A stretch of 64,000 bases of DNA. Origin: Prolixibacteraceae bacterium. GTDB lineage: Bacteria > Bacteroidota > Bacteroidia > Bacteroidales > Prolixibacteraceae. Location: contig JAQUIJ010000012.1 in NCBI GenBank assembly GCA_028683385.1, positions 1 through 64,000 on the forward strand, in the 5' to 3' direction. Below are positions 1-9,043 of the stretch, in pieces. The notes below the pieces were generated by a model that saw only the letters and a list, made by a program, of their open reading frames with translations, was not told the origin of the DNA and searched no databases. The translations under genes and the position numbers were made by a program. Numbering within the stretch: position 1 is the stretch's first letter; every line of letters starts with the position of its first letter.

Positions 1-111
1 TAGCCTTGCATTAAAAAAATGCAAAGTTACTTTTCATTTCAAATCAAAAAGTCAAAGAACGCCTGTAAATATATTTATATCAATAAGTTACAACGAAAAA
101 TAAAAAATTAA

Positions 112-408
112 CGCACCATCAGTAATCCTGAATTAACACTTCAGGAAGCGTCTGATGAACTTTCGATTCCGAAATATCGCCTGACCAAACTCATTAAGGA
201 AGGTGGATATTATAATTTTTATGCCTTTGTGAATGAGCTCCGAATAGATTTCAGCAAAGAATTGTTGGTTAATCTTCCCAGTAATTTAGCCATGGATTCG
301 GTAGTCACTGATTCGGGTTTTCAATCCAGATCAACCTTTTACCGAGTATTTAAAGAATCAACCGGCCTGACGCCTAGGGAATTTAAGGAAATGAATTCTA
401 TTCGCTGA
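112..408 (+). pseudogene. AraC-type helix-turn-helix C-terminal remnant
   Basis: The frame is open for 98 codons and ends in TGA at 406-408. The translation shows an AraC-family DNA-binding domain: NPELTLQEASDELSIPKYRL, then YAFVNELRI, then the second helix-turn-helix with SGFQSRSTFYRVFKESTG and a terminal LTPREFKE. There is no start codon, and an in-frame TAA lies at 109-111. The sequence before about position 118 is AT-rich and does not resemble a sensor or effector domain. This is probably what remains of a regulator whose N-terminal part was deleted. An unusual start with another gene form cannot be excluded. Confidence 0.72.
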
Positions 409-671
409 TTAACGGTCTCAAGCGAACAAAACCTAATTTTTGTATCCCGACATTTTGCAGTAAATCAGCTAAGCCGATCTCGGCTTTAGATGGTCTGCCC
501 AAATCAGAACCATTAGCCGGATGGCTTTGCAAAATGCAATGAGCACTAATTCATCTTCAAACAACACCATTCTTTTTCGGAAGCATATCCTTAGATCGTT
601 TCAGTATTATTTTGACATCTCTTCAGTCCTGGCAAAAATTTGGTTGCTGAAATATCTCCCCTTTAAAGCAT
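409..671. other. Intergenic region with no gene recognized
   Basis: Between the AraC remnant and the glyS terminator I see no convincing coding frame. It contains a short palindrome (AAGCCGA-TC-TCGGCTT) near 471-486 and otherwise unremarkable sequence, consistent with decayed DNA next to the truncated regulator. Confidence 0.4.
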
Positions 672-703
672 AAAAAAATCCGATGCTTTTCGGGCACCGG
701 ATT
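672..703 (-). terminator. Rho-independent terminator of glyS
   Basis: On the minus strand, AATCCGGTGC pairs with GCATCGGATT (one G-T wobble) and is followed by a run of seven T. It lies 23 bases after the glyS stop codon. Confidence 0.8.
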
Positions 704-726
704 CTGAATATATTGAGGAATAATTC

Positions 727-2277
727 TTACAATTTCGTGAACAGTTTTTTCATGCTTACTTCGCCTGAAACAATGCTTTTCAGGTCGCTAATCTTAACGC
801 GATCCTGAAGCATGGTGTCGCGGTAACGAATGGTTACAGTTCCATCTTCAAGCGAAATGTGATCGACAGTTACGCAGAAAGGTGTACCAATGGCATCCTG
901 ACGACGGTAACGTTTACCAATCGAGTCTTTTTCGTCGTACTGGCAATTGAAATCAAATTTCAGGTCGTCAATAATTTCCCGGGCCTTTTCAGCTAAACCA
1001 TCTTTTTTCATCAAAGGCAAAACAGCTAGTTTAATCGGAGCCAAAGGTGCCGGGATCCGAAGCACTACGCGAATATCTTTTTTACCATCTTCGCTGGTCA
1101 TTTCTTCTTCAGCATACGAAGCAGCCATAATTTGCAGGAACATGCGGTCAACTCCAATGGATGTTTCAACGACAAACGGAACATACGATTCATTCAGTTC
1201 AGGATCGAAATAGGTAATTTTCTTACCTGAATATTGTTGGTGTTGCGACAAATCGAAATCGGTACGAGAGTGAATGCCTTCTACTTCCTTGAATCCAAAT
1301 GGGAAACGATACTCAACATCAACAGCAGCATTGGCGTAATGAGCCAGCTTATCGTGTTCGTGGAAACGGTAGTTTTCCTGACCAAATCCAAGCGCCTGGT
1401 GCCAGTTCATGCGGGTTTGTTTCCACTTCTGAAACCATTCCAGTTCGCTGCCAGGACGAACAAAAAACTGTAATTCCATCTGTTCGAATTCACGCATGCG
1501 GAAAATAAACTGACGGGCCACAATCTCGTTGCGGAAGGCTTTCCCAATTTGGGCAATTCCAAATGGGATCTTCATGCGACCGGTTTTCTGCACATTCAGG
1601 TAATTCACAAAAATTCCCTGGGCAGTTTCGGGACGCAGGTATATTTTCAAAGCGCCGTCGGCAGTCGAACCCATTTCGGTAGAGAACATGAGGTTGAACT
1701 GACGGACATCGGTCCAATTGCGCGTTCCGGAGATCGGGCAAACAATTTCCTGATCAATGATGATCTGTTTCAACTCGTCCAGATTACTATCATTCAATGC
1801 CTTTACAAACCGAGCCTGGAGGTCGTCCCATTTGGCCTGATATTCGAGCACGCGACCATTGGTTTCCTTGAACTGTTTTTCGTCGAAACTGTCGCCAAAA
1901 CGTTTCTTTGCTTTTTCGACTTCCTTTTCGATCTTATCTTCGTATTTGGCCAATTGTTCTTCAATCAAAACATCGGCACGGTATCTTTTTTTCGAATCTT
2001 TGTTGTCAATCAATGGGTCGTTAAAGGCATCAACGTGGCCTGATGCTTTCCAGATGGTGGGGTGCATAAAAATGGCCGAATCAATTCCAACTACATTTTC
2101 GTGCAGCAGAACCATGGAGTCCCACCAGTATTTTTTTATGTTGTTTTTTAGTTCAACACCATTTTGTCCGTAATCGTAAACTGCTCCCAGCCCATCGTAA
2201 ATTTCACTCGACTGAAATACAAATCCATATTCTTTACAATGAGCGACCAGTTTCTTAAAAACATCTTCCTGAGCCAT
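727..2277 (-). CDS. glyS: Glycyl-tRNA synthetase (alpha2 type)
   Basis: This is a 516-residue class II aminoacyl-tRNA synthetase of the homodimeric (eukaryote-like) glycine type, which charges tRNA-Gly in the cytoplasm. The N-terminus has the family signature EIYDGLGAVYDYGQNGVELK. Motif 2 begins at FRNEI (residues 248-252), followed by REFEQMELQFF, and motif 3 is GVDRMFLQ from about residue 375. An anticodon-binding domain fills the C-terminal 110 residues (APIKLAVLPLMKKDGLAEKA). Length matches the family. It appears monocistronic, with its own terminator and about 100 bases between it and the next gene upstream. The long open frames on the opposite strand are shadows. Confidence 0.97.
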   Translation of the reverse strand: MAQEDVFKKLVAHCKEYGFVFQSSEIYDGLGAVYDYGQNGVELKNNIKKYWWDSMVLLHENVVGIDSAIFMHPTIWKASGHVDAFNDPLIDNKDSKKRYRADVLIEEQLAKYEDKIEKEVEKAKKRFGDSFDEKQFKETNGRVLEYQAKWDDLQARFVKALNDSNLDELKQIIIDQEIVCPISGTRNWTDVRQFNLMFSTEMGSTADGALKIYLRPETAQGIFVNYLNVQKTGRMKIPFGIAQIGKAFRNEIVARQFIFRMREFEQMELQFFVRPGSELEWFQKWKQTRMNWHQALGFGQENYRFHEHDKLAHYANAAVDVEYRFPFGFKEVEGIHSRTDFDLSQHQQYSGKKITYFDPELNESYVPFVVETSIGVDRMFLQIMAASYAEEEMTSEDGKKDIRVVLRIPAPLAPIKLAVLPLMKKDGLAEKAREIIDDLKFDFNCQYDEKDSIGKRYRRQDAIGTPFCVTVDHISLEDGTVTIRYRDTMLQDRVKISDLKSIVSGEVSMKKLFTKL

Positions 2278-2378
2278 ACTATTTATTGTTGATGATTGAT
2301 TAATTATTATTTCTCCGTTTCATTTTAACTGACAGAAAAAAGTCATTCGTCATTAGGAAAAATTCCAACTACTAATGA

Positions 2379-2654
2379 CTATTCTATTTCCTCAAAATCG
2401 ACGTATTCTCCTTCAGTATTACGTGTTCGGGGCTGATCCTTGCGATCCTTTTCTATCGTAATTTCGCCTTCCGGTTTATATTGCTGTTGGCGCTGATACT
2501 GCGTTTGCCTTTCCTGCATATTATTCACAGCCTTTTTAACCACAATGGGGAAAAGTAAGCGTCCGACAAATTTCAGCACATAATAGAGAACTACTATAAT
2601 ACCAACTGTCCTTAAAAAATTTGTCAGGACTAAAATGACAAATAATTGATTCAT
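2379..2654 (-). CDS. DUF4834-like small membrane protein
   Basis: The protein has 91 residues. One or two hydrophobic segments occupy residues 1-37 (LFVILVLTNFLRTVGIIVVL), followed by a Gln/Arg-rich stretch (ERQTQYQRQQQYKPEGE) and an acidic end, EGEYVDFEEIE. This layout and the terminal EYVDFEEI motif match the DUF4834 family common in Bacteroidota. Function is unknown. It stands alone between the glyS and atp operons. Confidence 0.8.
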   Translation of the reverse strand: MNQLFVILVLTNFLRTVGIIVVLYYVLKFVGRLLFPIVVKKAVNNMQERQTQYQRQQQYKPEGEITIEKDRKDQPRTRNTEGEYVDFEEIE

Positions 2655-2818
2655 AGCTTTTCAAAATTTAGAGCGGCTAAAATTAGTAATTAATTGGCAA
2701 ACAATCGTAATTTAATGAACAGTCAAATCGTGTTACAAGGATCATTACCTTTTCTTAACCTTCAAATAACCATTATTGCCGACTTCATTTTAATATTCAG
2801 GAATTCAATTCATAACAA

Positions 2819-2849
2819 AAAATCCCGATCATTCAGTTGACCGGGATTT
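2819..2849 (-). terminator. Terminator of the atp operon
   Basis: On the minus strand AAATCCCG pairs with CGGGATTT, followed by a T-rich run. It sits just after the stop of atpG and closes the ATP synthase operon. Confidence 0.8.
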
Positions 2850-2869
2850 CCCTTTTATGCAAATATCTT

Positions 2870-3751
2870 TTATCCATTTAAGGCCTCTGCACCGTTGGTT
2901 ACTTCCAGAATAGCATTGGTAATGGCTGCCTGGCGGGCTTTATTAAAGGTCAGGGTGAGTTCGTCAATCAGATCCGAAGCATTGTCGGTGGCCTTGTGCA
3001 TAGCGGTCATTCGGGCGCCATGTTCTGCCGCATGCGAATCGAGCAAAGCTTTGTAAAATTGGATCGCCAATGATCTTGGTATTAATTCTTCCACAATAGT
3101 TTCAAGCGAAGGCTCGTAAATGTAGTCGGTATTACTTTGCTTCTTCTGATCAGTAATTGCCGGTAATACGGGCAAGAATTGTTCACAAACCAAATCCTGC
3201 GATGCTGCATTTACAAATTTGTTGTATACCAGCTCAACCCGATCGTATTTTCCACTCACAAAATCAGCCATAATTGCCTTTACCTCAACCGATACATTTT
3301 CAAAACTCAGATTGTCGAAAAGATGATTTTGTTCACTCTGAATTTTGATCTGATACGAACGAAGGACCTTACCAGCCTGTTTTCCAATGACAATAAAATC
3401 AAGCGTTCCGGCATTAAACTGATTTTTGTATTTTGTTTTTGCCAAATGGATCGCCTTTTTGGAAATATAGGAATTAAATCCACCGCAAAGTCCGCGGTTT
3501 GAACTGACTAAAACAATCAAAACCTTATCGGGATTACGCTGAACTGTAAAAACCGAATCGGCTGAATTATCCAATGCCGAACTCAATGATGAAAGTAATT
3601 CTGAAAGTTTTTCAGCATACGGACGAATCTGCAAAATAGCATCCTGCGCCTTCTTCAGTTTGGCTGCCGACACCATTTTCATGGCGCTTGTAACCTGTCT
3701 GGTGGTTTTTACAGATGTTATCCGGGTTCGTATTTCTTTTAAATTAGCCAT
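2870..3751 (-). CDS. atpG: ATP synthase F1 gamma subunit
   Basis: The 293-residue central-stalk subunit transmits rotation between the c-ring and the catalytic hexamer. The N-terminal helix begins with LKEIRTRITSVKTTRQVTSA and carries the MKMVSAAKL signature. The C-terminal helix ends HKATDNASDLIDELTLTFNK-ARQAAIT. The middle has the SSNRGLCGGFN motif. It is the last gene of the operon, 29 bases after atpA, and is followed by a terminator. The usual partners atpD and atpC do not follow it. Confidence 0.97.
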   Translation of the reverse strand: MANLKEIRTRITSVKTTRQVTSAMKMVSAAKLKKAQDAILQIRPYAEKLSELLSSLSSALDNSADSVFTVQRNPDKVLIVLVSSNRGLCGGFNSYISKKAIHLAKTKYKNQFNAGTLDFIVIGKQAGKVLRSYQIKIQSEQNHLFDNLSFENVSVEVKAIMADFVSGKYDRVELVYNKFVNAASQDLVCEQFLPVLPAITDQKKQSNTDYIYEPSLETIVEELIPRSLAIQFYKALLDSHAAEHGARMTAMHKATDNASDLIDELTLTFNKARQAAITNAILEVTNGAEALNG

Positions 3752-3780
3752 TCAATCAAAGTGTTTTCAATCACGAATGT

Positions 3781-5361
3781 TTATTCTGAATATCTCTCAG
3801 CAACTTCGGCTGCTACTTTTTCAATCACTGATGTTTCATTATCGGTAAGAACACCTGCCTTGATCTGGTCAAGCACACTCCGATACTGCATTTCCATCAA
3901 TTCGAGGAAGTCGCGCTCAAAAGCTCTTACTTTTTCAACCGGAACTTCACGCAACAATTCTTTTACACCACAATAAATAATGGCAATTTGATGCTCAATT
4001 TTCATTGGAGCGTATTGTTGCTGCTTCAGGATTTCAACGTTTTTGCGTCCTTTGTCCAACACACGCATTGTTGCGGCATCCAGATCCGAACCGAATTTCG
4101 AGAAAGCTTCCAGTTCGCGGAATTGAGCCTGATCCAGTTTCAGGGTTCCGGCAATCTTTTTCATGCCTTTAATCTGGGCATTTCCTCCAACACGTGATAC
4201 AGAAATACCCACATTGATAGCAGGGCGAACTCCGGAGTTAAACAAGTTTGATTCGAGGAAGATCTGACCATCGGTAATTGAAATTACGTTAGTCGGAATG
4301 TATGCTGACACGTCGCCTGCCTGAGTTTCAATAATCGGAAGTGCGGTTAATGAACCTCCACCTTTCACTTTATCTTTTAAACATTCAGGTAAGTCGTTCA
4401 TCTTGGCCGCCATTTCGTCAGAAACAATGATTCGGGCAGCCCGTTCGAGTAAACGGGAGTGCAAATAGAACACGTCGCCAGGATAAGCTTCGCGGCCTGG
4501 TGGACGACGCAACAACAACGAAACTTCGCGGTATGAAACGGCTTGTTTCGAAAGGTCATCGTAAATAATCAGGGCATCGCGGCCAGTATCGCGGAAAAAT
4601 TCACCGATAGCAGCTCCGGCATAAGGTGCATAATATTGAAGAGCAGCCGGATCGGAAGCTGTTGCCATTACGATTACAGTATAATCCATGGCGCCATGTT
4701 TCTCGAGTGTTGCTGCAAGGTTGGCTACTGTTGATCCCTTTTGCCCAATGGCTACATAAATACAATATACAGGTTTCCCTTGTTCGAAATTTTCACGTTG
4801 ATTAATAATGGCATCAATGGCCACCGCAGTTTTTCCGGTCTGGCGGTCACCAATGATTAACTCACGCTGACCACGTCCAATCGGAATCATGGCATCAATC
4901 GCTTTTAGTCCTGTTTGAAGTGGTTTCGAAACTGGCTGACGGAAAATTACACCAGGAGCTTTACGCTCTAAAGGCAAAACAAATTTTTCGCCGGAAATAA
5001 CTCCTTTGCCATCTATAGGTTCGCCCAACGTATTGATAACCCTTCCAAGTAATCCTTCACCTACTTCAATCGAAGCTGTCCGGCGAAGTCTTTTCACGGT
5101 GTCTCCTTCTTTGATCTCTTTGGTCAGACCTAAAATAACAGCTCCGACATTATCTTCTTCCAGGTTTAATACGATCCCCTTAACGCCCGAGTCGAATTCA
5201 ATCATCTCATTCGACTCAACATTCGAAAGACCATAAATACGTGCAATTCCATCTCCAACCTGAAGTACAGTTCCTACTTCTTCCAGTTCGGCCTGACTTT
5301 TAAAGCCTTCCAGTTGTTGCTTGAGTATTTCTGAAACTTCAGCAGGTTTTATATTTGCCAT
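3781..5361 (-). CDS. atpA: ATP synthase F1 alpha subunit
   Basis: This 526-residue non-catalytic nucleotide-binding subunit forms the F1 hexamer with beta. The Walker A motif GDRQTGKT is at residues 171-178 (Lys177). The alpha-family stretch [42 protein letters not shown] follows, and the arginine-finger region is [10 protein letters not shown]. Length is slightly above the usual 500-515 residues. It lies 29 bases after atpH and 29 bases before atpG, and is clearly cotranscribed with them. Confidence 0.98.
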   Translation of the reverse strand: MANIKPAEVSEILKQQLEGFKSQAELEEVGTVLQVGDGIARIYGLSNVESNEMIEFDSGVKGIVLNLEEDNVGAVILGLTKEIKEGDTVKRLRRTASIEVGEGLLGRVINTLGEPIDGKGVISGEKFVLPLERKAPGVIFRQPVSKPLQTGLKAIDAMIPIGRGQRELIIGDRQTGKTAVAIDAIINQRENFEQGKPVYCIYVAIGQKGSTVANLAATLEKHGAMDYTVIVMATASDPAALQYYAPYAGAAIGEFFRDTGRDALIIYDDLSKQAVSYREVSLLLRRPPGREAYPGDVFYLHSRLLERAARIIVSDEMAAKMNDLPECLKDKVKGGGSLTALPIIETQAGDVSAYIPTNVISITDGQIFLESNLFNSGVRPAINVGISVSRVGGNAQIKGMKKIAGTLKLDQAQFRELEAFSKFGSDLDAATMRVLDKGRKNVEILKQQQYAPMKIEHQIAIIYCGVKELLREVPVEKVRAFERDFLELMEMQYRSVLDQIKAGVLTDNETSVIEKVAAEVAERYSE

Positions 5362-5390
5362 CTTATTTCTATTTTTATTCTTTCGTTATT

Positions 5391-5939
5391 CTATTTCAAT
5401 TCTGTATGAAGCAATTGCTCTCTGATTTTTTTCAACTGTGTCGATAAACTAGCGTCGTATTGTTTGTCCTCAACGCGTATCACAAAACCTCCAAGTAACC
5501 TGTCGTCAACCTTTTGGCTTAATTCAACTTTGGCATTGAACTCGGTTTCCAGAATTTTCTGAATCTGAAGCACAAGAACTTCACTTATAGGTTGGGCGCT
5601 GGTTAATACGGCTGATTGTATTCCTTCTTCCTGACGATATAAATCTTCCAGATTCCTGAAAATTCCAGGAATATAGTTTTCACGTTTGTTTTCGGCAATA
5701 AGAAGCAGAAAATTCAAGGACAAAACATTGATCTTGCCTTCAAAAATGCGTTTGAGCGCCTCTACTTTTTGCGAGGTTTTTACGACCGGACTTTCGAGCA
5801 TAAGAATAAAGTCGCTGCTTGTTGTACAAACAGAAGAAATTAATCCGGCATCCTTGCGAAGTTCAAGGGTCAAACCTTTATCCTTTGCAAGTGTAAAAAA
5901 TGCCTTGGCGTACCTAACATTGATTTTACTTTGATCCAT
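5391..5939 (-). CDS. atpH: ATP synthase F1 delta subunit
   Basis: The 182-residue peripheral-stalk subunit links subunit b to the top of F1. It starts with the family pattern KINVRYAKAFFTLAKDKG. The conserved C-terminal segment is VELSQKVDDRLLGGFVIRVE, followed by YDASLSTQLKKIREQL. It starts four bases after the atpF stop codon, so translation is probably coupled. Confidence 0.95.
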   Translation of the reverse strand: MDQSKINVRYAKAFFTLAKDKGLTLELRKDAGLISSVCTTSSDFILMLESPVVKTSQKVEALKRIFEGKINVLSLNFLLLIAENKRENYIPGIFRNLEDLYRQEEGIQSAVLTSAQPISEVLVLQIQKILETEFNAKVELSQKVDDRLLGGFVIRVEDKQYDASLSTQLKKIREQLLHTELK

Positions 5940-5943
5940 ACAA

Positions 5944-6438
5944 TTATTTCAACTTCAGATCTTTTAGCATATCCTCAACCAAGACTTCCTGATCTTTCGG
6001 ATTGTCGAGTTGTTTCCTTATCACTTTTTCAGCAATCAGTACTGATAACTCAGCAACTTGCTTTTTGATATCATTTATGGCTGCTGTTTTTTCAGCATCG
6101 ATTTGCTGCTTGGCATATTCAATGCTCTTTTGTGCTTCAACATTCGCCTGATTTTTTGCATCGGCAATGATTTTATCCTTGATATCGCGAGCTTCCTTCA
6201 GGATAATATCCTTTTCCCGTCTGGCCTCAGTAATTATCTGATCGTTGGCGGCCTTTAACCCGGCAACATCCTTTCTGGCTTTTTCGGCTGAATTCAAGGC
6301 ATCAGCAATCGATTTTTCCCGATCTTTCAATGCGTTCAAAATGGGTACCCAGGCAAATTTTTTCAGGATAAACATTACAATCCCGAAAATAATTAGCATC
6401 CAAAATATTGTACCGTAATCCGGAGTTACAAATCCCAT
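5944..6438 (-). CDS. atpF: ATP synthase F0 b subunit
   Basis: The peripheral-stalk protein has one N-terminal membrane helix (FWMLIIFGIVMFILKKFAW) and a long charged coiled coil. I take ATG at 6438, giving MGFVTPDYGTIFW and 164 residues. That is the usual length, and the family normally starts a few residues before the membrane helix. The frame stays open to a TTG at 6465, which would add nine residues and sits close to a G/C-rich hairpin (6472-6490). That start is possible but less likely. Confidence 0.93.
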   Translation of the reverse strand: MGFVTPDYGTIFWMLIIFGIVMFILKKFAWVPILNALKDREKSIADALNSAEKARKDVAGLKAANDQIITEARREKDIILKEARDIKDKIIADAKNQANVEAQKSIEYAKQQIDAEKTAAINDIKKQVAELSVLIAEKVIRKQLDNPKDQEVLVEDMLKDLKLK

Positions 6439-6471
6439 AGCGATGTGATTGTTGGTTAGTAGCAACCCTTA

Positions 6472-6490
6472 CTCCCGGCAATCCCGGGAG
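6472..6490 (-). promoter_or_regulatory. Intercistronic hairpin between atpE and atpF
   Basis: CTCCCGG and CCGGGAG form a perfect 7-bp G/C-rich stem with a 5-base loop. No T-run follows it on the minus strand, so it is unlikely to be a terminator. It is placed in the 74-base gap between the atpE stop and the atpF ATG. It may protect the atpE message or tune the output of c relative to b. That role is inference. Confidence 0.5.
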
Positions 6491-6512
6491 CGGGCTGCAA
6501 AACAAAAATTTC

Positions 6513-6770
6513 TTAAATGAAAATTACCAAAGCACAGATAATAACGGCAAAGAATGCAACACCTTCGATCAATGCTGCCGAAACAATCATGTTCGAACGG
6601 ATATCGCCAACAGCTTCCGGCTGACGAGCAATTGCTTCCATTGCGCTGGCACCAATTTTACCGATGCCGATACCAGCTCCGATAGCGGCCAAGCCAGCTC
6701 CAACAGCAGCGCCCATTGGTCCTACTGCTAAAGTTGCTGCATCTGCTAATAAGATGAATAATGAAGTCAT
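6513..6770 (-). CDS. atpE: ATP synthase F0 c subunit
   Basis: The 85-residue proteolipid forms the rotor ring. Helix 1 is Gly/Ala-rich (AAVGAGLAAIGAGIGIGKIG). The polar loop is ARQPE (residues 48-52). Helix 2 has the ion-binding Glu69 in ALIEGVAFF. The residue after Glu69 is Gly, not Ser/Thr, and helix 1 lacks the Gln of sodium-type rings. The ring is therefore predicted to be proton-coupled. Confidence 0.97.
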   Translation of the reverse strand: MTSLFILLADAATLAVGPMGAAVGAGLAAIGAGIGIGKIGASAMEAIARQPEAVGDIRSNMIVSAALIEGVAFFAVIICALVIFI

Positions 6771-6799
6771 AATGAAATTGTTTAAATTATAAATTGAAA

Positions 6800-7888
6800 C
6801 TAATGATGTTCGGGTGAAGCCATACCAAAATACAGCGCCGATAATAATGTAAATACATATGCCTGAATAAACGATACAAGCACATCGAGCAATAAAATAA
6901 AAACTGAAAATGCAACTGAAAGAACAGAAACGCCCAAGCCGGCTTCGACACCCATTTTAACATTAAAAATGAAAATCAAAGAAACAAATACTGTCACAAT
7001 TAAATGACCAGCCAGCATGTTGGCAAAGAGACGAACCATTAATACAAATGGTTTGGTAATGACTCCTGTAAGTTCAACAATTGGCATCAAGGGTATCGGA
7101 AACTTCAGCCACCAAGGCACATCGGGATTATATATTTCTTTCCAGTAATGTTTATTCGTACTAAAGGTGGTAATTAAAAACGTAAACAATGCCAAAACCA
7201 TCGTTACTGCAATGTTACCTGTAACATTTGATCCAAACGGAAAAATAGGAATCAGACCTAATAGATTATTGATCAGGATGAAAAAGAACAAAGTAAGAAG
7301 GAAAGGCATGAACCGTTCATACTTCTTTTCACCAATTGCAGGCTTGGCTACATCGTCGCGAACAAAAAGAATAACTGGTTCAAACAAGCTCTGCATTCCG
7401 GCTGGAGCTTTATTTACCCTCCTTTTAGCCGTTTTTGCAATATTCAGGAAAATAAACAAGAGTACGATTACGCTTACAAAAATTCCGGCTACGGTTTTGG
7501 TAATCGACAAATCGACAGGTAAACCGATGACTTCACCTTGCTCGTTTACTTCAACAATTTTGCCTTCGTTTTTTCCCTTGTGCTCGATCCTGAAGCCATT
7601 GAAAGTTTCTTTTCCATGATGAAATCTGGAAGACATGAAGAAGTTCCATCCTTTATCAGAACTATATAAAATAATAGGTAATGGAATGCTGATTTCTGTT
7701 TCTCCAAAAGTGGCAATGTGCCATTCAAAAGCATCAGACACATGCTCAATGACAAATTTCCCGGGATTAAATCCCTCCGGCTGTGAAGTCTCTGTTGTAC
7801 TCTCCGATTCTTCAGCTGCCCGAACAAATCCAGTTCCAAGAAATATGACTAATATGATAATGAATAAAGGTCGTATAATTTGATTCAT
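6800..7888 (-). CDS. atpB: ATP synthase F0 a subunit
   Basis: This is the proton-channel stator subunit, taken here as 362 residues from ATG 7888 (MNQIIRPLFIIILVIFLG), which begins a hydrophobic signal-like segment. A frame extension of ten residues to 7918 places charged residues before it and is less likely. A periplasmic insert of about 100 residues precedes the membrane core, as is usual in Bacteroidota. The core carries the essential Arg286 in MVRLFANMLAGH and ends with SFIQAYVFTLLSALY. It is followed by atpE after 29 bases. Confidence 0.95.
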   Translation of the reverse strand: MNQIIRPLFIIILVIFLGTGFVRAAEESESTTETSQPEGFNPGKFVIEHVSDAFEWHIATFGETEISIPLPIILYSSDKGWNFFMSSRFHHGKETFNGFRIEHKGKNEGKIVEVNEQGEVIGLPVDLSITKTVAGIFVSVIVLLFIFLNIAKTAKRRVNKAPAGMQSLFEPVILFVRDDVAKPAIGEKKYERFMPFLLTLFFFILINNLLGLIPIFPFGSNVTGNIAVTMVLALFTFLITTFSTNKHYWKEIYNPDVPWWLKFPIPLMPIVELTGVITKPFVLMVRLFANMLAGHLIVTVFVSLIFIFNVKMGVEAGLGVSVLSVAFSVFILLLDVLVSFIQAYVFTLLSALYFGMASPEHH

Positions 7889-7965
7889 TTTTTTTTCATT
7901 GTATTCAGCGGTCAACAAATTTAATTTTTTATGCGATTAAAACCAATCTTCGCAATAAAGTGTAA

Positions 7966-8343
7966 TTATATTTTTTTCTGTCTCACGAACTTCGAAAATT
8001 GAAGCACTTCGAAAGTAGTGTAAACGGCATACAGTACTAAAAAATTACCCAAAAATATTTTAGCAGACTCTTTATTTAAAAATGCATAAACAATTCCCAC
8101 GGTCAGGTAAAAGAACATTTTCAGAAAGCTAACCGCCATATATTGCGAAGTAAATCTCGAACCTGATTTGCCGGCAATCTTTAACAAATAAGCATGAACA
8201 AGGTTTGTGACGAGATAAAAAAAGAGTACCGCAATTGGTAGAATTGGCAAGTAATATGGCTGAAGAAATGTCGAATAAACAACCGCTCCCAATGTGAAAA
8301 CGATGATAGTCAAAACAGTAGATTGTATAATGAATCGTTTCAT
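7966..8343 (-). CDS. Small four-helix membrane protein of the atp operon
   Basis: The 125-residue protein has about four hydrophobic segments (near residues 5-25, 31-53, 68-88 and 95-115). It lies between atpZ and atpB, where many bacteria encode AtpI, the c-ring assembly helper. I do not see a diagnostic AtpI motif, so the assignment rests on size, topology and position. It is probably needed for ATP synthase assembly or ion supply, by inference. Confidence 0.8.
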   Translation of the reverse strand: MKRFIIQSTVLTIIVFTLGAVVYSTFLQPYYLPILPIAVLFFYLVTNLVHAYLLKIAGKSGSRFTSQYMAVSFLKMFFYLTVGIVYAFLNKESAKIFLGNFLVLYAVYTTFEVLQFSKFVRQKKI

Positions 8344-8381
8344 CTATGGCTGATCAAATAAATAATATTTCATTTTTTACA

Positions 8382-8600
8382 CTATAAAAATTTCCGGACG
8401 ACATGATAAACCGCACCAATAACCGACAATATCATTAAAACTAAGGTAAACACGGGGAATTTAAATCCGATCCACTGGTCAATTAGTGTTCCTGACCAAG
8501 TTCCAACTCCCATAATGACAATCATTTCAAAAGCCAAACTGGAATATCGGATAAAATCATCCAACTTTTTCTTAGGTTTCTGATATTTTTCAGGATTCAT
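8382..8600 (-). CDS. atpZ: AtpZ-like F0F1-ATPase accessory protein
   Basis: The 72-residue protein has a basic N-terminus (KYQKPKKKLDDFIRYSSLAF) and two membrane helices with the family pattern GVGTWSGTLIDQWIGFKFPV. It belongs to the AtpZ/AtpI family found as the first gene of many atp operons, where it is reported to help in assembly or ion uptake. Its ATG overlaps the bactofilin stop codon (TAATG), so translation is coupled to the bactofilin gene. Confidence 0.85.
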   Translation of the reverse strand: MNPEKYQKPKKKLDDFIRYSSLAFEMIVIMGVGTWSGTLIDQWIGFKFPVFTLVLMILSVIGAVYHVVRKFL

Positions 8601-8956
8601 TAACTGACATTTTCATCACTCATAGAGCAAGTACCTGCAAAATAGGCTCCAGGTTCAATAGCCAGCTTTCCGGTAACAATTTCGCCAGTAACCTGCGATG
8701 ATGCTTTTAACGAAAGTAACTCAGCAACAAATAATTTACCTTTGTGGATTCCGGCAATCTCGCAACTTTTACATCTGATTTCTCCCTCTATTTTTCCTGA
8801 AGCACCTATCACCAGTCTTCCTTTAGTTTCAAGGTCTCCAACTATTTCACCATCCACCCGAAGGTCGCCATCTGAGGTTATATTACCAGTAATTCGCGTC
8901 CCTTTGGCAATCAGATTAATTACTTGCAGATTAATTTCATTGTTTTCTTTAGCCAT
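8600..8956 (-). CDS. Bactofilin-family cytoskeletal protein
   Basis: The 118-residue protein is made of short beta-helix turns rich in Gly and hydrophobic residues (GTRITGNITSDGDLRVDGEI, GDLETKGRLVIGASGKIEGE), the DUF583/bactofilin pattern. Bactofilins polymerize without nucleotides and act in cell shape or as membrane-associated scaffolds. CKSC at residues 61-64 is a Cys pair not essential to the family. It is the first gene of the transcription unit that continues into the ATP synthase genes. Confidence 0.9.
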   Translation of the reverse strand: MAKENNEINLQVINLIAKGTRITGNITSDGDLRVDGEIVGDLETKGRLVIGASGKIEGEIRCKSCEIAGIHKGKLFVAELLSLKASSQVTGEIVTGKLAIEPGAYFAGTCSMSDENVS

Positions 8957-8982
8957 TGCTTTTGGTTTTTTTGAACGAATTT

Positions 8983-8990
8983 CAAATATA
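8983..8990 (-). promoter_or_regulatory. Promoter -7 box of the bactofilin-atp operon
   Basis: The minus strand reads TATATTTG, an exact match to the Bacteroidota TAnnTTTG box, about 27 bases before the bactofilin ATG. The -33 element is weak (GTTAG about 20 bases upstream). Confidence 0.6.
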
Positions 8991-9043
8991 CAAAAGCTGT
9001 TCTTAGATCGCTAACTGAAAATGTAAAAAAAGGCTATACAAGC

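Noticed and set aside
472-485. Short palindrome near the AraC remnant as a terminator
   Set aside because: The loop has only two bases and no T-run follows, so a terminator is unlikely.
1549-2043. 164-codon open frame opposite glyS
   Set aside because: It lies entirely inside the well-supported glycyl-tRNA synthetase gene and has no family motifs; it is a shadow frame.
6439-6465. TTG start for atpF
   Set aside because: It would add nine residues not typical of the family; ATG 6438 gives the standard length. It was not fully excluded because a GGGAG sequence lies before the TTG.
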